DNA of 64,000 nucleotides from Marinibaculum sp040216765 (GCA_040216765.1 JAVJON010000029.1:62001-126000); one strand, 5' to 3'; shown: positions 8,376 to 15,955, counted from the first letter of the stretch. Numbers and translations: made by a program. Notes: a model not told the origin generated them from the sequence alone.

Positions 8376-9308
8376 TCAGTCATCGGAGTTGCGTTCGAAA
8401 AGCCTGCGCTCCAGGTTTGAGACGAGAGCTGCCCGGGCGTCGAGGCTCAGCTTGTCGAGATTGACCTGCCGCCATTTTATGGCGGGCAGATCGGGGACAT
8501 GGTCAAGAGCCAGCACCGACCAGTCCGGTTCGCCCCGCTCGAAAGAGATCAGGAAGCGGCGATGCTCGTCCGGCATCTGGCCGATCACGGTCTCGATCAG
8601 GGCTTCGCGGGCCTGTAGCAGCGCATCGAGGCTAACCGGAGCGTCTGTCATACCCGCGAAGCCGCGCTGATACTCGACGCTGATATCCTTGCGGTTCGGG
8701 CCGACCACCTCGTGCATCGGGCGGTCGTGGCTCAGCAGATACACAATGAATGCGCGGCGCAGATCGTCGCTGATCCCCTCTTTCGCCAGAAGGTCGCGCA
8801 CGTCGAAAAGGTCCCGTGGATGCTGACGGTCGAGCGCCGCCACGATCTTGCCGCCATACAGGTCGGCGAACGACACCACCTGCATCTCGGCGTAGCCGAG
8901 GCTTTGTTCCACACTGGGCCTAACCGTCCGCAGATCAGGTTCGAACACGCAACCACGCAGGACGGGCGTCACCTCGATCTTGACCTGAACGCCATTGCCC
9001 CGTGCGATCAGCTTCGTGACGGCTCCCTGTTTGTTGGGGCTGGCAGGGACGATGTGCTGCGCCGGGGAGCCGGGGCCAGCGCGTTCGGCGATGCGCCTCA
9101 TCGCCGCGTCGATCGCCGCAAGTGACTCCTCTCGCGCTTCCACAGGCAGGTAGGTCAGATCGATATCCACGGACAGGCGGGGCATGTCGCGTACGAAAAG
9201 GTTGATGGCCGTGCCCCCTTTGAGGGCGAAGCACTCTTCGTAGGCCACGAAGGGCAGCACGCGGACCAACAGGGATGCCTGGCGACGATACTGCTCGCTA
9301 AACGGCAT
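8376..9308 (-). CDS. AbiEii/AbiGii-family nucleotidyltransferase toxin
   Basis: A 310-residue toxin of the AbiEii (type IV toxin-antitoxin) family, which are nucleotidyltransferase-fold proteins. Visible motifs are GGTA (31-34) and VDIDL with Asp48/Asp50 (catalytic metal ligands), then KIEV (110-113) and the 'DLYGGKIVAALDRQHPRDLFDV' type segment with Lys154 and Arg165-Asp166. All four family motifs are intact, so it is likely active. Start ATG at 9308 overlaps the last 11 bases of the antitoxin gene, giving coupled translation. AbiE systems limit phage spread in some hosts. Its place beside phage-derived genes suits a defence or maintenance role. Confidence 0.88.
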   Translation of the reverse strand: MPFSEQYRRQASLLVRVLPFVAYEECFALKGGTAINLFVRDMPRLSVDIDLTYLPVEAREESLAAIDAAMRRIAERAGPGSPAQHIVPASPNKQGAVTKLIARGNGVQVKIEVTPVLRGCVFEPDLRTVRPSVEQSLGYAEMQVVSFADLYGGKIVAALDRQHPRDLFDVRDLLAKEGISDDLRRAFIVYLLSHDRPMHEVVGPNRKDISVEYQRGFAGMTDAPVSLDALLQAREALIETVIGQMPDEHRRFLISFERGEPDWSVLALDHVPDLPAIKWRQVNLDKLSLDARAALVSNLERRLFERNSDD

Positions 9309-10146
9309 CAAGGTCCCCCGGTACGGTGATCCGATAGACCGGATCGAGTTTTCCGCCGCGCACCAGCATGCGGTCGCCGGCGCCAAGGTCGTAGGCCTCC
9401 TTGTCGAGCCTCCTGAGCCAGGCCGGTTTGTGCCGGTCCGAGAAGAAGAAGAACAGCCGCTTGACCTTGATGCTCCTGCAATCGGCCAGCAGCTTTCCAA
9501 GCCGGCTCGGGCTCAGGCTGACCAGGCCCTCGGCCAGTTTGTCCACCATGTGGAAGCTCTCTTTGCGCGGCAGTTCGTCCAGAAGCTCCAGAAAGGCGCG
9601 CTCGGGCGTCGAGACGATGAAGGGCCAGTTCCATTGCCCCCACGGCATGACGTTGAAGCTGTTGCCCTGTATGGAGCCCGTGCCGCTGCCCGCATTCGTC
9701 TTGACATTCCAGGCCAGGCTGGTGAGGGCCGGCGTGACGGCCTCCGTATGGAACAGGCGCTTGCTGTGGTGGAAGATAAAGCGCTGTTCGATCGGGAGCT
9801 TGCCTACCCAGCCGGGCAGCCGCTCTTGCCCATAGAGGTGGGCCTCCTGCTGCTCCTGCGAGAGGAAATGGGCATAGCCCTGAAGCTCCAGGGCTGTCCG
9901 GCCACCCACCACCACCGGAAATGCCATCAGGGTCTGAAGGGATATGACCACCTGCTCCCAGCGCAACGCTCCCCTGGGCCGCCGGAATACCCCCCGGGCA
10001 GGCTGTTCCAGCCATCCCGCCGCGACATACTGAGAGCGCAATGAGCTTGAATAGCCGTGCTCTGTCAGCCATCGCGCCGACACAAGAAGCCCCTCGGGAA
10101 CTTCCCGCTCCAACAGCTTTAACTTTTCGCGCATATGGGCAGACAT
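9298..10146 (-). CDS. AbiEi-family antitoxin/transcriptional autorepressor
   Basis: This 282-residue partner of the AbiEii toxin has an N-terminal winged-helix region (LLVSARWLTEHGYSSSLRSQY, then a 'GWLEQPARGVFRRP' wing) and the longer C-terminal domain typical of AbiEi_3-type antitoxins ('FPVVVGGRTALELQGYAHFL'). In studied members the N-terminal domain binds the promoter and the C-terminal domain neutralises the toxin without direct contact. Start: ATG 10146, with no obvious Shine-Dalgarno. A -35/-10 pair lies so close that the mRNA may be nearly leaderless. A second Met lies 4 codons in. The gene precedes and overlaps the toxin gene. Confidence 0.85.
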   Translation of the reverse strand: MSAHMREKLKLLEREVPEGLLVSARWLTEHGYSSSLRSQYVAAGWLEQPARGVFRRPRGALRWEQVVISLQTLMAFPVVVGGRTALELQGYAHFLSQEQQEAHLYGQERLPGWVGKLPIEQRFIFHHSKRLFHTEAVTPALTSLAWNVKTNAGSGTGSIQGNSFNVMPWGQWNWPFIVSTPERAFLELLDELPRKESFHMVDKLAEGLVSLSPSRLGKLLADCRSIKVKRLFFFFSDRHKPAWLRRLDKEAYDLGAGDRMLVRGGKLDPVYRITVPGDLDAV

Positions 10147-10153
10147 ACTGTCT
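10141..10153. promoter_or_regulatory. Palindrome at the abiEi start, candidate operator
   Basis: AGACA-TAC-TGTCT is a perfect 5-3-5 inverted repeat. It lies between the -10 box and the start codon of the antitoxin gene and includes the ATG. AbiEi proteins are known to repress their own promoters by binding inverted repeats, so this is a plausible, though short, operator. Confidence 0.35.
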
Positions 10154-10182
10154 AAAATAGGAAAAAATCAAAGTGCGGGCAA
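10154..10182 (-). promoter_or_regulatory. Candidate promoter of the abiE pair
   Basis: On the minus strand, TTGCCC (10177-10182) and TATTTT (10154-10159) are separated by exactly 17 bases in a locally AT-rich stretch. Transcription should start about 7 bases after the -10 box, essentially at the ATG at 10146. The antitoxin message may therefore be leaderless. Each box matches 4 of 6 consensus bases. Confidence 0.4.
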
Positions 10183-10263
10183 GCCGTCCTTCGCTAATCT
10201 CTCAAAATGCTTAGGTAGGCTTACCAAAAGCCCGATGCAATAAAGTCGACCTGCATGCCGGTC

Positions 10264-11073
10264 TTATGGTCTGGAGGCTGGCTTGGCCCGCCCGGGCCGG
10301 TCCCGTTCCGCGCGGATGCGCCGTTCCAGATAGTCGGCGAACTGCCCCGCGCGCAGGCGGCGGACCTCGGGCTTGCGCCAGTCCTGGCCGGTGATCGTGC
10401 CGCGGCAGGCGGCGCTGCCGCAGCGGCAATCCATGACCCAGTCGTCGTCGTCGCCGGTGGCATAGTCGAAGGCCAGCTCCTCGCCGGCGGCGATGGCACG
10501 CAGGGCGGCGAAGACGATCTGGCCCCGGATCGCGACATTGGGGTCGCAGGAATGGTTCAGGTGCATCATCGAGCCCTCGCGCTCCGCCGCGGTCAGCGGG
10601 CCGATGAACAGGTCGTCGCCGACCTGGATATCGGCCGGGCCGAGCAGCGCGTCGACCCGGTCGCGGGTGGCGCGGTCCATGACATGGCCGCCCTTCACCA
10701 CCACCCATTCGCCGGCCGCGAGCGCGGCGCGCGCGAACAGGCCGGTCCCCTCGATGCCGCTGCCGCGTTTCTCCACCTTCGGCGAGAACCAGGTCAGCGG
10801 CGGCGGCGCCGCCAGGTGCGCCGGGGCATGGCGGCGCTGCAGCTCCGCGATGGCCAGCGGCAGCCAGTGCGGGGCCGGGTTCCGCCCGCTCTCCCAGTTC
10901 TTGATCGCCTGTGCGGTATTGCCCAGCGCCTCCGCAAGGCGTGCCTGGCTCCAGCCCTGGTTGGTGCGCCAGCGGCGGATCCCTTCCGACGTCCGCAAGC
11001 CCGCATCCTCCGCCGCCAGGTCCGCCCCCAGGTCCGCCCCCAGGTCCCCCGATGGCCCGTCCGTCCCGTTCAT
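10264..11073 (-). CDS. XRE-type HTH and SET-domain fusion protein
   Basis: A 269-residue two-domain protein. Residues about 28-75 form a Cro/C1-type helix-turn-helix (SEGIRRWRTNQGWSQARLAE, then 'AIKNWESG'). Residues about 90-245 form a SET domain with the hallmarks NHSCDPN and GEELAFDY, followed by a post-SET-like Cys cluster (DCRCGSAACRG). SET proteins transfer methyl groups from S-adenosylmethionine to lysine. Bacterial members are less common, and direct fusion to an XRE DNA-binding domain is unusual. Start ATG 11073. The N-terminus encodes DLGADLGADL from a 12-bp tandem DNA repeat (11017-11050). It sits beside AbiE, but targets and role are unknown. Confidence 0.8.
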   Translation of the reverse strand: MNGTDGPSGDLGADLGADLAAEDAGLRTSEGIRRWRTNQGWSQARLAEALGNTAQAIKNWESGRNPAPHWLPLAIAELQRRHAPAHLAAPPPLTWFSPKVEKRGSGIEGTGLFARAALAAGEWVVVKGGHVMDRATRDRVDALLGPADIQVGDDLFIGPLTAAEREGSMMHLNHSCDPNVAIRGQIVFAALRAIAAGEELAFDYATGDDDDWVMDCRCGSAACRGTITGQDWRKPEVRRLRAGQFADYLERRIRAERDRPGRAKPASRP

Positions 11074-11172
11074 GCTGCATCCCCCGATGCATCGCCGCCC
11101 GCTCGCACAACCGGGCCGAGGCTGGCACACTCGCCGCCGCGGGAAAAGCGCAGCAAAGCCGGGGAGGGCACG

Positions 11173-11775
11173 GTGCACAAGCTCGAATTCTTCTACGACC
11201 TGTCCAGTCCCTGGACCTACCTGGCCACCAGCCGGATCGGGAAACTGGCCGCCGATGCCGGGGCGGAACTCGCCTGGAAGCCGATCCTGGTGGGCGGCGT
11301 GTTCAATGCCGTCAACCAGCAGGTCTACGAGACCCGCGCCGCGCCCGACCATCCGAAATACCGGCACATGGGCAAGGACCTGGCGGATTGCGCGCGGTAC
11401 TACGGCCTGGCGATCCGGTTCCGGCCGACCGTCTTCCCGGTGAACTCCGCCGCCGCCATGCGGGGCGCCTTCCTGGCCGAGGAGCGGGGGTTGATCCACC
11501 GCTACAACATGATCGTCGGCGACATCTACTGGGGCCGCGACCGCGACATCTCGCAGGACGAGGTGCTGGCCGAGATCGCCGGCGAGGCCGGCATCGAGCC
11601 GGCGGAATTCCTCGCCGCGGTGCGCGACCCGGCGCTGAAGGCGCGGCTGAAGGACAACACCCAGGAGCTGATCGACCGCGGCGGCTTCGGCTCGCCCACC
11701 ATCTTCGTCGATGGCGAGGACATGTATTTCGGCAATGACCGGCTGTTCCTGGTGGAGGATGCGCTGCGGCGGTAG
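11173..11775 (+). CDS. HCCA isomerase/kappa-class GST-like thioredoxin-fold protein
   Basis: A 200-residue DsbA-fold protein of the 2-hydroxychromene-2-carboxylate isomerase (kappa-class glutathione transferase) family. The family opening FFYDLSSPWTYLA carries the catalytic Ser that replaces the DsbA Cys. The helical insert (ARYYGLAIRFRPTVFPVNS) and the C-terminal cis-Pro region (GGFGSPTIFVDGEDMYFGND) are also present. Family members use glutathione to isomerise aromatic-degradation intermediates, but many have unknown substrates. Start is GTG at 11173, chosen because GGGGAGGG lies just upstream. No naphthalene-type pathway genes are adjacent, so the substrate is open. Confidence 0.85.
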   Translation: MHKLEFFYDLSSPWTYLATSRIGKLAADAGAELAWKPILVGGVFNAVNQQVYETRAAPDHPKYRHMGKDLADCARYYGLAIRFRPTVFPVNSAAAMRGAFLAEERGLIHRYNMIVGDIYWGRDRDISQDEVLAEIAGEAGIEPAEFLAAVRDPALKARLKDNTQELIDRGGFGSPTIFVDGEDMYFGNDRLFLVEDALRR

Positions 11776-11818
11776 CGGCCGGCCGGCTGCGCCCCGCCAC
11801 GGCAGCCTGCCGGGCGCA

Positions 11819-11844
11819 AAAACTTAGCCATTCGACGAAGTTTT
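11819..11844. promoter_or_regulatory. Inverted repeat upstream of arsR-type gene, candidate operator
   Basis: AAAACTT (11819-11825) and AAGTTTT (11838-11844) are perfect inverted arms separated by 12 bases. They lie 39 bases before the ArsR-family start in an AT-rich island. ArsR-family repressors commonly bind such dyads near their own promoters, so autoregulation is likely. Confidence 0.4.
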
Positions 11845-11882
11845 CGCTTGCCCCATCGGCAGGACTGCGCATAGTTAGCGAC

Positions 11883-12224
11883 ATGGCTAAGCATGATCCC
11901 GATCTTTCGCGGCTGTTCCACGCGCTGGCCGATCCGACCCGCCGGTCGATCCTCACCCGGCTCGCCGAAACGCCGGCACGGGTAACGGATCTGGCCGGCC
12001 CGACGGGGCTGCGGCTGCCCACCGTGATGCGGCACCTTTCGGTGCTGGAGCAGGCAGGGCTGATCGCCACGTCGAAGGACGGGCGGATACGCACCTGCGC
12101 CATCGTGCCCGAGGCGCTGGACCCGGTGCGGACATGGCTCGATCAGCAGCGCGCCATCTGGGAGGCCCGGCTCGACCGGTTGGATGCATTCGTGATGAAG
12201 GCGATGAAGGACCGCGGAGAATGA
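11883..12224 (+). CDS. ArsR/SmtB-family transcriptional regulator
   Basis: A 113-residue winged-helix protein with the ArsR signature: 'LFHALADPTRRSILTRL', recognition helix 'RLPTVMRHLSVLEQAGLI', and wing 'TSKDGRIRTCAI'. There is no metal-binding ELCVCDL motif, so it is probably of the non-metal subgroup that is usually coupled to SRPBCC (AHSA1) proteins. The next gene is exactly that, overlapping by ATGA. The dyad at 11819-11844 is a probable autoregulatory site. Confidence 0.9.
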   Translation: MAKHDPDLSRLFHALADPTRRSILTRLAETPARVTDLAGPTGLRLPTVMRHLSVLEQAGLIATSKDGRIRTCAIVPEALDPVRTWLDQQRAIWEARLDRLDAFVMKAMKDRGE

Positions 12225-12544
12225 CAGAGACCCCTGCTGCAGCCGGTGCGCGCCGTGCGGTGCCCGACGATGGGAAGGGCCGCTTTGCGACCCTCGCCTT
12301 CGAACGCGACCTGGCCGCGCCATTGGCCGTGCTGTGGGAAGCATGGACGGCCCCGGCCGCGCGGGCGATCTGGGCCGCGCCTTCGCCCGCCGTGACGGTG
12401 GAGTTCCTGGAAGCCGATACCCGGGAGGGCGGTCGCGAGATCTCGCTCTGCAAGGTCGATGGCCAGCCGGACATCCGTTGCGAGAATGGCTGGCTCGTGC
12501 TGCAGCCGGCGCGGCGCAGCGTGAGCTACGAGCTCATCTCGTGA
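12221..12544 (+). CDS. SRPBCC (AHSA1-like) protein, N-terminal part, cut by in-frame TGA
   Basis: This 107-residue product begins an AHSA1/SRPBCC ligand-binding domain ('FERDLAAPLAVLWEAWTAP', 'ITWAAPSPAVTVEFLEADTR'-like strands) but stops at TGA 12542-12544, before the C-terminal helix of the domain. The missing end of the domain ('VTVQLSALAADMEAGYREGF' type) is encoded in the same frame immediately after the stop, in the next coding region. The original gene was therefore probably one two-domain protein of about 308 residues (12221-13147) interrupted by a nonsense codon. It overlaps the ArsR gene by 4 bases. Confidence 0.7.
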   Translation: MTETPAAAGARRAVPDDGKGRFATLAFERDLAAPLAVLWEAWTAPAARAIWAAPSPAVTVEFLEADTREGGREISLCKVDGQPDIRCENGWLVLQPARRSVSYELIS

Positions 12545-12562
12545 GCAGGCGCGAGGCAATCG

Positions 12563-13147
12563 GTGGCCCTGGTGACGGCAGATCTGTCTGGCACCGACGC
12601 GCGCAGCAGGCTGGTCGTGACGGTGCAGCTTTCCGCGCTGGCAGCGGACATGGAGGCAGGCTACCGGGAAGGCTTCGGTGCGGCTCTGGACAACCTCGCA
12701 GGCGCGGCCGAACGGACCATGGTGCTGCAGCGGGTGATCCGCGCACCGCGATCGCTCGTGTGGGGCGCCTGGATGAATCCTGAAACCCTGCCGCAAAGGT
12801 GGGGGCCGGACGGCTTCTCCTGCCGCACGCAGCGGATCGACCTGCGCACCGGCGGCGAATGGCTGTTCGACATGATCGCCCCCGACGGCACGGTCTTCCC
12901 GAACCACCATCGCTATGTCGAGGTCCGGCCGGAGGAGCGGATCGGCTATGCGCTGCTCGCCGGCGAGAACGGGCCGAAGCATGCCGACGCCTGGGCCTCG
13001 TTCGAGGAGCGGGACGGGGCGACGACGGTCACGCTGGGCATGGTGTTCAGTTCGGCTGCCGCCTACCGGGAGGCGAAGGGCTTTGGTGCGGTCGAACTGG
13101 GGCAGCAGACGCTCGGCAAACTGGAACGCTTCGTCGCGCGGCGCTGA
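12563..13147 (+). CDS. SRPBCC (AHSA1-like) protein, remainder of split two-domain gene
   Basis: The 194 codons from a possible GTG at 12563 encode the end of a first SRPBCC domain (residues 1-50) and then a full second AHSA1 domain. In the second domain 'QRVIRAPRSLVWGAWMNPETL' opens, 'RTGGEWLFDMIAPDG' is central and 'LGQQTLGKLERF' is the closing helix. It is in the same frame as the preceding fragment, with only TGA and 6 codons between. Reinitiation at the GTG, readthrough, a sequencing error or true inactivation would all explain the pattern. AHSA1-like proteins bind hydrophobic ligands, and those paired with ArsR regulators often lack a known ligand. Confidence 0.7.
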   Translation: MALVTADLSGTDARSRLVVTVQLSALAADMEAGYREGFGAALDNLAGAAERTMVLQRVIRAPRSLVWGAWMNPETLPQRWGPDGFSCRTQRIDLRTGGEWLFDMIAPDGTVFPNHHRYVEVRPEERIGYALLAGENGPKHADAWASFEERDGATTVTLGMVFSSAAAYREAKGFGAVELGQQTLGKLERFVARR

Positions 13148-13306
13148 CAGGCTACGGCGCCCGCAAGCTCGAAACGCCCCCGGGATCCGGACATTGCCGC
13201 CGGCGGGCGGCGGGTTCGCGCTGGCGACCGGCGCCGCCACCCGGCCGGCGCCCGGATCGGCCGGAAGTGGCGGGCGCCAGGCCGGGCGCAGTGTCCGGCG
13301 TCGCGG

Positions 13307-14338
13307 CTATTCCGCGGCGTTGGCGACGGTAAGGCCCTCGTAGAGGTCGCGGCCCGCCGTCAGGGCGCGGATCTTGGCGTCGGCGATGGAGCGCTTCAGC
13401 ATCCAGAAGCCGCAATCGGGATGGATGTAGCGCACCCGGCCCTCGCCCAGCAGGCCCTCCGCCCGCTCGATCTGGCGGGCGATCGATTCCGCGGATTCCA
13501 CCACCGTCGACTTGATGTCCACGACCCCCAGGCCCAGGCCGATCTCCGGCCGCAGGTCGCGGAACACCTCCAGCTCCTCGATCGGGCGATGGGCGCATTC
13601 CATCACGATATGGTCGACATGCAGGGCGTTCAGATAGGCCATCAGCGCGCCCCAGCCGCCCTTCTGGATGGTCTGGCCGCCGTAATTGCCGAAGCACAGA
13701 TGCACCGCCGGGATGCCGGGGACCGCGTCCAGCACCCGGTTCATCGCCTCGGCCGCCCAGCCGCCCTCGTCCGGGCTGCCCGGCAGGTTCGCCTCGTCGA
13801 CCTGGATCACCGCGGCGTTGCAATGGGAGACCTGCTCGGCCAGCACGTCGGCGATCGCGAAGGACAGGTCCGGCAGCGCGCCGTAATGCTCGTCGATCAG
13901 GGTCTTGGCCAGCATATGCGGCCCGGTCAGGGTGAATTTCAGCGGCTTCGTGGCCAGCGCCACCGCCTTGCCGCAGGCCTGCGGCAGGTCGAGCATGCCG
14001 CTGTCCAGCGGGCCCTCCACCACGCCGGGCGGCACGGCGCGGAAGCGCATGCCGGGCCGGGCGCGGTAGTCCATCGCCTCGGCAAAGCGGATGTCGGTGC
14101 GCACCCCGCCCATGCGGGAGACGAAATACTCGATCATCCCGTTGGTCTCGGGATGGTTCACGTCGAACCGGTACAGCTCGCCGTCGCAGACCAGGTCGAT
14201 GCCTGCGCTCTCCTGGATGCCCAGTACGACCCGCGTGGCATCCGACAGCGCCTGGCCGGACGGCAGCGCGGTGAGCCAGTCGGGGACCGGATAGGACCCG
14301 ACGACGGTGGTTTTGATCCTGGGCTCTTTCATCGACAT
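13307..14338 (-). CDS. Cobalamin-independent methionine synthase C-domain-like protein
   Basis: A 343-residue TIM barrel of the MetE catalytic-domain family, also called uroporphyrinogen decarboxylase/MetE-like or epoxyalkane:CoM transferase-like. Zinc ligands are present: His213 and Cys215 (VHLCFGNYGG), Glu247 (VMECAHRP) and Cys309 (HPDCGFW). It lacks the MetE N-terminal half (full MetE is about 750 residues), so it probably uses another methyl or alkyl donor and a thiol acceptor. Start ATG 14338 follows GGGAGGGT. It is divergent from the ABC permease/TetR unit and shares the operator-bearing intergenic region 14339-14406, so it is likely in the same regulon. Confidence 0.85.
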   Translation of the reverse strand: MSMKEPRIKTTVVGSYPVPDWLTALPSGQALSDATRVVLGIQESAGIDLVCDGELYRFDVNHPETNGMIEYFVSRMGGVRTDIRFAEAMDYRARPGMRFRAVPPGVVEGPLDSGMLDLPQACGKAVALATKPLKFTLTGPHMLAKTLIDEHYGALPDLSFAIADVLAEQVSHCNAAVIQVDEANLPGSPDEGGWAAEAMNRVLDAVPGIPAVHLCFGNYGGQTIQKGGWGALMAYLNALHVDHIVMECAHRPIEELEVFRDLRPEIGLGLGVVDIKSTVVESAESIARQIERAEGLLGEGRVRYIHPDCGFWMLKRSIADAKIRALTAGRDLYEGLTVANAAE

Positions 14339-14367
14339 GTTACCCTCCCTGCGAATGGGGCTATAAT

Positions 14368-14381
14368 TATCTGATTGGTTA
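14368..14381. promoter_or_regulatory. TetR-type operator, site 1 (divergent methyltransferase/permease promoter)
   Basis: TATCT-GATT-GGTTA fits the palindrome TAACY-N4-RGTTA with one mismatch. The same motif occurs at three other promoters in this window (15942, 23514, 23654). A perfect TATAAT lies just upstream at 14362-14367, so a bound protein would cover the transcription start. The obvious candidate binder is the TetR protein encoded two genes downstream. Confidence 0.5.
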
Positions 14382-14406
14382 AAAGGTCAAGCCGGGGGGA
14401 AGGAAC

Positions 14407-15177
14407 ATGCGGATGAAACAGGCGGTCTGGCGACGCTGGACCCTGGCGATCCTGGTGCATGTCGCGCTGATCGCCGTCTGGCATTTCTGGATCGTGCTGG
14501 GCGACGTTCCGCCCTATGTGATGGCCACGCCATGGGACACCCTGATGGCGCTGAACAGCGACTATGACTGGTTCCACAACAGCATGGTCACGGCGGGCGA
14601 GATCTTCCTGGGCTTTTTCGCCGCCGTGCTCTTCGGGGTCGGCGTCGCGGTGCTGTTCTCCTGGTCCACGACCACGACCGAGCTGATGCTGCCGGCGATC
14701 CTGTCCACCAACATGATCCCCAAGGTCGCATTGGGGCCGATCATCATCGTCTGGTTCTCCTACGGCTTCCTGCCGAACTCCATCATCGCCTTCTCAATCT
14801 GCTTCCTGCCGATCCTGCTGACCACGGCGCGCGGCCTGACCGAGATCGAGCCCGACCTGCTGGACCTGGTGCGGGCGCTGCGGGCGTCGCGCTGGCAGGT
14901 CTTCACCAAGATCCAGCTGCCCGGCTCGCTGCCCTACATCTTCTCCGGCATGAAGGTGGCGGTGGTGCTGGCCGTGGCAGGCGCGATCGTCGGCGAGTTC
15001 ATCGCCTCCGGCGAGGGGCTCGGCTACCTGATGCTGCAGGTGCAGGTCACCCTGGACACCGCCGCGATGCTGATGGCGGTGTTGCTGATCACCCTGATCG
15101 GCGTGGTGCTGTACGGGCTGGTGGTGGGCGTCGAGCGCCTGGTCGTCGTGCAGGACCGGCGGCTGGATGCCGGCTGA
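14407..15177 (+). CDS. ABC transporter permease (nitrate/taurine/thiamine-precursor type)
   Basis: A 256-residue inner-membrane permease of the SsuC/TauC/NrtB class with about six membrane helices. The conserved cytoplasmic EAA loop that docks the ATPase is 'RALRASRWQVFTKIQLPGSL'. Start ATG 14407 follows GGGGGAAGGAAC. Its binding protein (22374-23411) and ATPase (23783-24592) are encoded 7-9 kb away but share the same operator motif, so the three probably form one importer. The ligand is unknown. Binding proteins of this class take small organic compounds such as sulfonates or pyrimidine precursors. The TetR gene follows within 22 bases. Confidence 0.9.
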   Translation: MRMKQAVWRRWTLAILVHVALIAVWHFWIVLGDVPPYVMATPWDTLMALNSDYDWFHNSMVTAGEIFLGFFAAVLFGVGVAVLFSWSTTTTELMLPAILSTNMIPKVALGPIIIVWFSYGFLPNSIIAFSICFLPILLTTARGLTEIEPDLLDLVRALRASRWQVFTKIQLPGSLPYIFSGMKVAVVLAVAGAIVGEFIASGEGLGYLMLQVQVTLDTAAMLMAVLLITLIGVVLYGLVVGVERLVVVQDRRLDAG

Positions 15178-15199
15178 GGGCGGCGGCGAGGGGCGCGGC

Positions 15200-15868
15200 A
15201 TGGCCGGGGCGGAGGACGGCGCGGAGAACGGCGTGCCGGGCGCGCGGCGGCCGGCCACCCGCGACCCGGTGCGTGCCCAGCGCGAGATCCTGGCGGCGGC
15301 GCGGGCGGAGTTCGCAGCCTATGGCCTGGCCGGTGCGCGGGTCGACCGGATCGCCACGGAGGCCGGCCTCAACAAGCGCATGCTCTACTACTATTTCCGC
15401 CACAAGGAGGGGCTGTTCACCGCGGTCCTGGAGCAGGTCTATGCCGAGCTTTCGGCGCTGGCGGAGACCCTGGATGTGGAGGAGGGCGAGCCCGCCGCCC
15501 GCCTGGCCCAGTTCGTCGAGATGGTGTTCGACCATTACGCCCGGCACCCGGATTCCATCACCCTGCTGAACAGCGAGAACCTGCATGGCGGCCGCCACCT
15601 GGCGCAGTCGCCGCGGCTGCAGGACCTGAGCCCGGTGTTCCGCCAGCGCCTGGCGCGGCTGATCGAGCGCGGCGTGGCAGATGGCAGCTTCCGCCCCGGG
15701 ATCGACGAGGTCTCGCTCTACCTGTCGATCGTCGGCCAGATCTATTTCGCCCAGTCCAACGCCGCGACCCTGTCGCTGTTCTTCAGCCGCGACCTGACGA
15801 AGCCATCCTCCCGCGATGCCTGGCGCCGGCATGTCCGCGCCATGATCCTGGCCGGCGTGCGTCCCTGA
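15200..15868 (+). CDS. TetR-family transcriptional regulator
   Basis: A 222-residue repressor. The helix-turn-helix is near residues 25-65 (AAYGLAGARVDRIATEAGL, then NKRMLYYYFRHKEGLF), followed by the ligand-binding helical domain. I prefer ATG 15200, preceded by GAGGGGCG. An in-frame ATG at 15167 would overlap the permease by 11 bases. It is the second gene of the permease unit, so it would be controlled by the operator at 14368. It is the best candidate to bind the four TAACY-N4-RGTTA sites and sense the imported compound or a product of it. Confidence 0.88.
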   Translation: MAGAEDGAENGVPGARRPATRDPVRAQREILAAARAEFAAYGLAGARVDRIATEAGLNKRMLYYYFRHKEGLFTAVLEQVYAELSALAETLDVEEGEPAARLAQFVEMVFDHYARHPDSITLLNSENLHGGRHLAQSPRLQDLSPVFRQRLARLIERGVADGSFRPGIDEVSLYLSIVGQIYFAQSNAATLSLFFSRDLTKPSSRDAWRRHVRAMILAGVRP

Positions 15869-15874
15869 CGGCGC

Positions 15875-15919
15875 CTGGCCCGAATTCGCCTGCCCCGAGT
15901 TCGCCTGGCCCGAATTCGC
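15875..15919. repeat. Three 15-bp tandem repeats after the TetR gene
   Basis: CTGGCCCGAATTCGC is repeated three times in tandem (15875-15889, 15890-15904, 15905-15919). The first and third copies are identical and the middle one has two changes. The array starts 7 bases after the TetR stop and ends 22 bases before operator site 2. Each unit has a small GAATTC palindrome. Function unknown. Confidence 0.8.
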
Positions 15920-15941
15920 TTGCGGGGGGCGGCCGGTTATG

Positions 15942-15955
15942 TAACTATCTGGTTA
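15942..15955. promoter_or_regulatory. TetR-type operator, site 2 (phyH promoter)
   Basis: TAACT-ATCT-GGTTA matches TAACY-N4-RGTTA fully. It lies 39 bases before the start of the PhyH-type dioxygenase gene and directly downstream of the TetR gene, so it places the dioxygenase in the same regulon. Confidence 0.55.

Noticed and set aside
11819..11844. Factor-independent terminator after the HCCA-isomerase-like gene
   Set aside because: Arms are only 7 bases, AT-rich and separated by 12 bases; position fits an operator of the next gene better.
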